Position numbers and translations under genes: made by a program
Shown here: in pieces, positions 14,541 to 18,728 of the stretch
Layout of the letters: each line of letters starts with the position of its first letter
Numbering within the stretch: the first letter of the stretch is position 1
Notes under the pieces: model-generated
The model's database searches: none
Seen by the model: only the letters and a program-made list of their open reading frames with translations
What the model was told of the DNA's origin: nothing
NCBI GenBank assembly: GCA_016193065.1
Contig: JACPSX010000287.1
Coordinates: forward strand, 1 to 18,728
Direction of reading: 5' to 3'
DNA length: 18,728 bases
Source of the DNA: Candidatus Tectimicrobiota bacterium
GTDB taxonomy: Bacteria > JACPSX01

Positions 14541-15365
14541 CTAGGCACTATCCCCTCTCGGTTGGGCAGCCGCATGCTCTCCAGGCTTGCGGGCCGTTAC
14601 GATGATCGAGTAGACCAGCTCGGCGTGGCGGTGAGGCGGCACCACCTCCCGCAGGAAGTCGAGAAACTCCGTGGCGAAAAGCGGATAGCAGGCCAGTTCG
14701 GCCAGGCCAAAGGGTTTTCGCTCCAGCACCTGAATCTCTTCAAATCCGACGTTGAAAAACTTCTTCAGCAGCACTGGCTCCACCAGTGTTCCTGCCAGTC
14801 ACCCCGCCAGGGCCGCCGGGCTCTTGAGGACCGGCTCCGGCAGAGTCTCGGTCAGGACGAGGTCCGAAATCGAAACCCGCCCGCCAGGGCGAAGCACCCG
14901 TATCATTTCCGCCAGGGCGCGGCTCTTGCGCGTTGACAGATTGAGTACCCCATTGGAGATGATCACATCCACGGAGGCATCGGAGAGCGGGATCTCTTCC
15001 ATCATCCCTTCCCGAAGTTCCACGTTCGTAAGGCCCATGAGAGCGGTGTGTTTCTGCGCCCGCTCGAGCATCTTCGGAGTCATGTCAAGGCCGATGGCCT
15101 TCCCCTGAGGGCCTACGGCCATGGCCGCCAGAAGCGTGTCAATCCCGCCCCCACACCCCAGGTCGAGCACCACCTGGCCCGGCTTAAGGCCCGCATGGCG
15201 CACCGGGTGTGCGACCCCTAGAGCCAGCTCGACTGCCCCTCGAGGCAGTCGGGCCAACTCTTCGGGAGCATAAAGGGCCTCGGCTACAGCGGCCCCGTCG
15301 GACTGAACCTGTCCGTAGGTTTCGCGGATGATCGATCGGGCATCCGCTTCACTGAAATAAGGCAT
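14541..15365 (-). CDS. ArsM-like SAM-dependent methyltransferase, candidate selenoprotein (in-frame TGA)
   Basis: Read through one TGA at 14801-14799, the frame gives 274 residues from ATG 15365 (GAGGGGG six bases upstream) to TAG 14541. The first 188 residues hold a class I methyltransferase: VLDLGCGGGID (66-76), IGLDMTPKML (91-100), VDVIISNGVLNLS (132-144), LRPGGRVSISDLV (158-170). After the TGA (residue 189) comes LAGTLVEPVLLKKFFNVGFEEI, then the family-specific RKPFGLAELACYPLF. Both halves are in one frame with no lost bases. In arsenite methyltransferases this motif is G-C-(L/V)-(A/G)-G, with the Cys binding As(III). The UGA thus replaces that Cys, and a SECIS-like hairpin follows. C71 and C226 remain; the Cys after the GxGxD motif is Thr77. 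It is cotranscribed with the sigma/anti-sigma pair. The alternative is a nonsense mutation giving a truncated protein. Confidence 0.78.
14772..14788 (-). promoter_or_regulatory. candidate bacterial SECIS hairpin
   Basis: On the minus strand CACTGG and CCAGTG form a perfect 6-bp stem around loop TGGAG; a U-G pair can reduce the loop to GGA. The loop begins 17 nt after the TGA, inside the 16-37 nt window known for bacterial SECIS elements, and has G at the second loop position as in SelB-bound hairpins. Confidence 0.6.
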
Positions 15366-15392
15366 GGTGTTCCCCCTCTGCGACGAATCCCC

Positions 15393-15626
15393 TTAGGGAC
15401 GGTTCAAGGCCTGACGGATCCGCTCTTGCAGCCCCGATGGCAGCGAGGCCTCCGGCAGGCGGTTCTTGACAAAGGCGTCAAGCTGGCGGCTGAACGCCAG
15501 CTTATCGCAGCATGACAGACACTCCTGGAGGTGGGCCTCAAGATCCTCAAGCGACTCTCCGGAGAGGGCCCGGTCCAGGTACGCAAAGAACTGTTGCATG
15601 GCTTCTCCACAAGTCATTGGCTTCAT
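15393..15626 (-). CDS. soluble zinc-binding anti-sigma factor (ZAS / zf-HC2)
   Basis: The product has 77 residues and no membrane segment. It has the ZAS pattern: C6 near the start, then H32, C36 and C39 (HLQECLSC), the same H-x3-C-x2-C spacing as the redox-sensitive anti-sigma factor RsrA of Streptomyces. An extra Cys, C40, is adjacent. Such proteins hold an ECF sigma factor and release it when the Cys are oxidised or modified. The start at 15626 overlaps the sigma stop as ATGA, so translation is coupled; a longer frame from 15734 lies inside the sigma gene and is rejected. The methyltransferase start follows 27 bp after its stop. The exact inducer (oxidant, electrophile or thiophilic metalloid) is inference. 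Confidence 0.85.
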   Translation of the reverse strand: MKPMTCGEAMQQFFAYLDRALSGESLEDLEAHLQECLSCCDKLAFSRQLDAFVKNRLPEASLPSGLQERIRQALNRP

Positions 15627-16234
15627 GTCTTCCACGTCCTCACTAGTCCACGCCGCTTGGCGCACTCCCACAACTCCCGCTCCAGGATCTTTCTCCCTCG
15701 GTGCAGGCGGGACATCACCGTGCCGACGGGACACCCCAAGACTTCCGCCAGATCCCGGTAACTCATCTCTTCTCCATAGAGCAGAACCAAAGGCAAACGG
15801 TAAACCTCAGGCAAGTGCAGCAAGGCCCTGCGTACCTCCTCATCCTCAAACTGTTTCAGAAAATCATCGTGGAGACAGTCCGAATAGGGGAAAGGATCTT
15901 CATCCCAGATCTGGTCATAGAGAGAGAACCAGTCCGGCTCTTTGGGATCCCCCATGGTAATTTCTCGAGTCTCGCTCCGGTGATGATCCATAACCAGGCG
16001 GCTCAGGATCTGGAAGAGCCACGACCGAACCCGCTCAGGTTGCCGCAATGTGGAGAAGGCCCGGAGCGCCTTAAGGTAGGTGTCTTGTACGAGGTCTTCC
16101 GCATCCTGTGAATCCCCTTTGAGGCGAACCGCTAATCGGTACAGGCTGTCAAGGTGTGGCAGCGTGAGCTCTTCGAACCGCTGTCTCTCCTGCGGATCGA
16201 GCGAGCTTGCCGTCCCTGTGTCCTGACCACCCAT
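15623..16234 (-). CDS. ECF-type RNA polymerase sigma factor
   Basis: The product has 203 residues, the normal ECF length. Region 2 (about 25-90) contains DAEDLVQDTYLKALRAFSTLR and SWLFQILSRLVMDHHR for -10 recognition and core binding. Region 4 (about 135-195) contains LPEVYRLPLVLLYGEEMSYRDLAEVLGCPVGTVMSRLHRGRKIL, a clear helix-turn-helix for the -35. Regions 1.1 and 3 are absent, as expected. AGGGGGA lies directly before the ATG at 16234. It overlaps the anti-sigma gene by four bases and heads a three-gene unit ending in the methyltransferase. With an RsrA-like partner it is probably a SigR/RpoE-type stress factor and may drive its own promoter (16296-16322). Confidence 0.92.
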   Translation of the reverse strand: MGGQDTGTASSLDPQERQRFEELTLPHLDSLYRLAVRLKGDSQDAEDLVQDTYLKALRAFSTLRQPERVRSWLFQILSRLVMDHHRSETREITMGDPKEPDWFSLYDQIWDEDPFPYSDCLHDDFLKQFEDEEVRRALLHLPEVYRLPLVLLYGEEMSYRDLAEVLGCPVGTVMSRLHRGRKILERELWECAKRRGLVRTWKT

Positions 16235-16295
16235 TCCCCCTCCCCTTTGTGCAGTTCAGGACCGCTCTGTTGGTTTTACTGCGTTTGCTTGTTAA

Positions 16296-16322
16296 GACGG
16301 TAAACCAGGAGGAAATATTCCC
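16296..16322 (-). promoter_or_regulatory. candidate ECF-type autoregulated promoter
   Basis: On the minus strand GGGAAT (16322-16317) is followed after 18 bp by GTC (16298-16296). The streptomycete SigR consensus is GGGAAT-N18-GTT, so both the -35 and the spacing fit. Transcription would start about 50 bases before the sigma start codon. Confidence 0.4.
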
Positions 16323-16377
16323 GGCAAAACACGCTACCAGGGCCGGCCTGCCGCGTCAAGGCAAACCAACTTACGCC

Positions 16378-16410
16378 TTGACAAGGACTTAAAAGGGAAT
16401 AGCATATTAT
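16378..16410 (+). promoter_or_regulatory. possible promoter of the penicillin-binding protein gene
   Basis: A perfect TTGACA (16378-16383) lies 19 bp before CATATT (16403-16408) or 21 bp before TATTAT (16405-16410). Both spacings are longer than ideal, so use is uncertain. Confidence 0.35.
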
Positions 16411-16476
16411 TTTCAATGGGTTGCTACTGGATCGATTCGACGGAGAATTGCCCAGATCCCATGAGAAGAAGGAATC

Positions 16477-18420
16477 ATGGCAAAGCGCAGTGACAAGAAA
16501 AACAGAAGGTTTTCCGCGACCTGGACCTGGGTGGGAGCGGCCCTGATCGTCGCCGCCTTGAGCGGAATCGCCACCGCCCTGACCTTGGGGCAGCTCAAGA
16601 CCGGTCTTCCGGATCTCAGGGTCCTGGAGGACTACCGCCCCATCACCACCAGCCGGTTTTACGCAGACGACGGCACGCTGATTGCCGAGCTGGCCAGCGA
16701 ACGCCGCATCCTGGTCTCCCTCGAGGACATCGCCCCGGAAGTGATTCAGGCCTTCATCGCAGTGGAGGACAAACGCTTCTTTGATCACAAGGGGATTGAT
16801 TTCAAGGCAGTAGTGCGGGCTACCATCAAGAACATTCTTTCCGCGAAGATCGTCGAGGGAGGAAGCACGATCACGCAGCAGGTGGCGAAAAATCTCTTCT
16901 TGAGCCAGAACCGCACCTTGAAGCGCAAGGTCAAGGAAGCCCTCCTGGCCCTGGAGATCGAGCGGCGCTACTCCAAGCGGGAGATCCTGCGCGTGTATCT
17001 GAACCATATCTACTTCGGCTATGGAGCTTACGGGGTCGAGGAAGCCGGCCGCACCTACTTCGGGAAATCGGCCCGGGAACTGACCCTGGCAGAGGCGGCA
17101 GCCCTGGCCGCACTCCCGCGCTCTCCAAAACGGTATTCCTATTTCAACAACCCCAAAGTGGCCCGGGAGAGACGCAATTTCGTTCTCGATCGCATGGTCA
17201 ACGTTGGGTTTATCACGCGCCAGCAAGCCGAAACCGCCAAGAAAGAGCGCTTTACTTTGAAAGCCCCCATCCGGGTGGCGAACACAGCTCCCTATTTCAT
17301 CGAGGAGATCCGCCGCTACATCGAGCAACGCTACGGGGATGAAGCCCTGACCTACGAAGGGCTGCGCATCTACACGACTCTGAACTTGGCCATGCAGCAA
17401 GCAGCCAACGCAGCAATCGAACAGGGGCTCAGAACCCTTGAGGATGAGAAAGTCGTCGCTCCCGCCCGCAGCCACGCCCCTCTGCAAGCGGCTCTGCTCG
17501 CCATTGATCCGGCCAGCGGGGAAATCAAAGCCATGGTGGGAGGGCGGGACTACCGGAAGAGCGAATTTAACCGGGCCACCCAGGCCGAGCGCCAGCCGGG
17601 CTCGGCTTTCAAACCGATTGTCTACCTGACGGCCATGGAAGCGGGCTACACCCCCAGTTCCCAGTTTGAAGATTCACCGGTCACTTACCAGATCCAAGGC
17701 TTCGGGGAGTGGAGCCCCAAAAACTGGGACAACGCTTACCTGGGCCCCATCACACTGAAGACTGCCCTTTCCCGCTCCGTCAACGTCGTCTCCGTAAAAC
17801 TCCTGGATGCCGTCGGATCCGAAAAGGTGGTCGGGATGGGGCGCCGCCTGGGCATTGAAAGTCCCCTGAAGGCGAATCTCTCCCTGGCGCTGGGAACCTC
17901 CGAAGTCAACCTCCTGGAACTGACCAGCGCTTATTCGATTCTGGCCAACCGGGGCCGGCGGGCCCAGCCTTACATGATCCGCAGGATCGTGGATCAAGAG
18001 GGGAAAGTTCTGGAGACAAACCAGCCTCTGATGGTTTCCGTGGTGGATCCCAAGACGGCCTTTCTGGTGACTTCGATGCTCGAGAGCGCCGTCCTGGAAG
18101 GAACTGCGTCCCGGGCCCGGGAGCTGGGAAGACCTGCAGCCGCCAAGACCGGAACCACGAGCGACGCAGCCGACGCCTGGTTCATGGGGTTTACCCCCCA
18201 GCTTGCCGCGGGCGTCTGGGTGGGCTACGACGATCGCAGCCCCCTGGGAGCCCACGTGTTTGCCTCGAATGCCGCCGGCCCCATGTGGGTCCAATTCATG
18301 AAAAAGGCCTTGGCGGACATCGCCGCCGCGGATTTCATCCTTCCCGAGGAGTCACCCCCAAAACCGGACGGAGTCAATGGGGCAGGGCAAAACTCACTTC
18401 CAACCGCCGCCACCCCTTAA
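16477..18420 (+). CDS. class A penicillin-binding protein 1A (glycosyltransferase/transpeptidase)
   Basis: The product has 647 residues. A short basic cytoplasmic tail precedes one membrane helix (about 17-38). The GT51 glycosyltransferase domain (about 60-235) has VEDKRFFDHKGID with catalytic E97, EGGSTITQQVAKNL (127-140), and KRKVKEALLALEIE with E154. The transpeptidase domain has the nucleophile motif GSAFKP (S376, K379), SVN (434-436) and KTGTTSDAADAW (KTG 557-559). It polymerises and crosslinks lipid II on the outer face of the membrane. It is shorter than Gram-negative PBP1A (about 800 or more) because the inter-domain OB-fold insertion is missing or small, and is closer in size to Gram-positive or deep-branching forms. 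The start follows AAGGAA. It diverges from the sigma operon. Confidence 0.93.
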   Translation: MAKRSDKKNRRFSATWTWVGAALIVAALSGIATALTLGQLKTGLPDLRVLEDYRPITTSRFYADDGTLIAELASERRILVSLEDIAPEVIQAFIAVEDKRFFDHKGIDFKAVVRATIKNILSAKIVEGGSTITQQVAKNLFLSQNRTLKRKVKEALLALEIERRYSKREILRVYLNHIYFGYGAYGVEEAGRTYFGKSARELTLAEAAALAALPRSPKRYSYFNNPKVARERRNFVLDRMVNVGFITRQQAETAKKERFTLKAPIRVANTAPYFIEEIRRYIEQRYGDEALTYEGLRIYTTLNLAMQQAANAAIEQGLRTLEDEKVVAPARSHAPLQAALLAIDPASGEIKAMVGGRDYRKSEFNRATQAERQPGSAFKPIVYLTAMEAGYTPSSQFEDSPVTYQIQGFGEWSPKNWDNAYLGPITLKTALSRSVNVVSVKLLDAVGSEKVVGMGRRLGIESPLKANLSLALGTSEVNLLELTSAYSILANRGRRAQPYMIRRIVDQEGKVLETNQPLMVSVVDPKTAFLVTSMLESAVLEGTASRARELGRPAAAKTGTTSDAADAWFMGFTPQLAAGVWVGYDDRSPLGAHVFASNAAGPMWVQFMKKALADIAAADFILPEESPPKPDGVNGAGQNSLPTAATP

Positions 18421-18463
18421 TGCTCCGATCTCCTCGTCCCTGGCTTCCCGATTCCCCGGAGCA
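18421..18463 (+). terminator. inverted repeat directly after the PBP stop codon
   Basis: TGCTCCG (18421-18427) and CGGAGCA (18457-18463) form a perfect 7-bp stem with a 29-nt loop, starting at the base after the stop codon. There is no T-run, so a factor-independent terminator is doubtful. Confidence 0.3.
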
Positions 18464-18490
18464 CTCATACCGAATCGGTAAAGGGCAATC

Positions 18491-18728
18491 ATGGCAAAGA
18501 AAACACACACCCGCACAAGAAACACCGCACCCGGGGTAAGCCGTTTCACCGATCACGACGTCTACCTGTTTAAGGAAGGAAGCCATTTTCAACTATACGA
18601 GAAGCTGGGCTCCCATCTCATGAACGCGGGCGGCACGGCGGGAACCTTCTTCGCCGTATGGGCTCCTAACGCCGAGAGAGTCTCGGTCATTGGCGACTTC
18701 AACGGATGGGACCCTGTCTCGAATCCCC
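18491..18728 (+). CDS. glgB: 1,4-alpha-glucan branching enzyme, N-terminal part (3' partial)
   Basis: The frame from ATG 18491 stays open to the window edge (79 codons). After a basic Lys/Arg/Thr-rich lead of about 17 residues it reads [24 protein letters not shown], then [27 protein letters not shown]. This is the start of the GlgB N-terminal carbohydrate-binding (CBM48) domain, where FAVWAPNA and VIGDFNGWD are hallmarks. The full enzyme makes alpha-1,6 branches in glycogen; its GH13 catalytic domain lies beyond the window. AAAGGG lies before the ATG, and the palindrome TACCGA-A-TCGGTA (18468-18480) overlaps this leader. The gene is 70 bp behind the penicillin-binding protein gene on the same strand, with no clear own promoter. 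Confidence 0.88.
   Translation, partial: MAKKTHTRTRNTAPGVSRFTDHDVYLFKEGSHFQLYEKLGSHLMNAGGTAGTFFAVWAPNAERVSVIGDFNGWDPVSNP

Noticed and set aside
14541-14783. Separate 80-residue gene starting at GTG 14783
   Set aside because: It is the in-frame continuation of the methyltransferase after the TGA, has no ribosome site of its own, and would cut the conserved segment following the Cys/Sec position.
15627-15734. Longer anti-sigma start at 15734
   Set aside because: It would overlap the sigma gene by about 110 bases in another frame; the ATGA junction and family start at 15626 fit better.
16276-17487. 403-codon open frame on the minus strand
   Set aside because: It is antisense to the penicillin-binding protein gene and runs through its promoter region; no domain is recognisable.
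1-18728. CRISPR arrays, tRNA, rRNA, insertion sequences
   Set aside because: I looked for regularly spaced repeats, cloverleaf ends and transposase motifs and saw none; the repeats present are isolated palindromes.

Overview
The window is GC-rich bacterial DNA (about 60% GC by eye) with densely packed genes and short intergenic spaces carrying dispersed palindromes. It looks like a fragment from an uncultured environmental bacterium. The mix of a HyuB/acetone-carboxylase-type gene, a solo NMT1-like binding protein, a ThDP lyase and a UbiD decarboxylase reminds me of Methylomirabilota/Rokubacteria- or Deltaproteobacteria-like lineages, but no marker here fixes the taxonomy. Both edges cut genes.

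Left part (1-8000), catabolic mosaic: the 3' part of a HyuB-type subunit carrying an acetone-carboxylase-gamma-like zinc tail (+); a convergent, Tat-exported NMT1/THI5-like binding protein (-); a ThDP-dependent lyase (+) with a good sigma70 promoter; a glutamate formimidoyltransferase (-); a UbiD-family prFMN decarboxylase (+); and an atypical NDUFA9-like SDR (+). These genes alternate strand, so they are several short units rather than one operon. They fit carboxylation, decarboxylation or C-C cleavage of a small organic acid or aromatic compound, but no substrate can be assigned.

Middle part (8079-11112), metal module: a MntR/DtxR-family regulator (-) diverges from a Tat-exported two-domain multicopper oxidase and a ZIP transporter with an extra N-terminal extracytoplasmic domain (+). 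Two 20-bp palindromes of the same design lie 23 bp apart, centre to centre, over a near-consensus promoter in the divergent gap. This is a compact metal-responsive oxidase-plus-permease system, comparable in logic to the yeast Fet3/Ftr1 pair.

Right part (11109-16234, all minus): an ECF sigma factor and a soluble zinc anti-sigma factor overlap by ATGA and are followed by a SAM-dependent methyltransferase of the arsenite-methyltransferase type. That gene is split by one in-frame TGA, placed where relatives have the conserved metalloid-binding Cys. A small hairpin with a G-containing loop sits 17-21 nt after the TGA. The best reading is a selenocysteine-containing ArsM-like enzyme of 274 residues, and this is the most interesting item in the window. 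A terminator-like hairpin follows, then mutS2 and a DUF72 gene, which form an operon. The end of the window (16477-18728, +) holds a class A penicillin-binding protein and the start of a glycogen branching enzyme gene.
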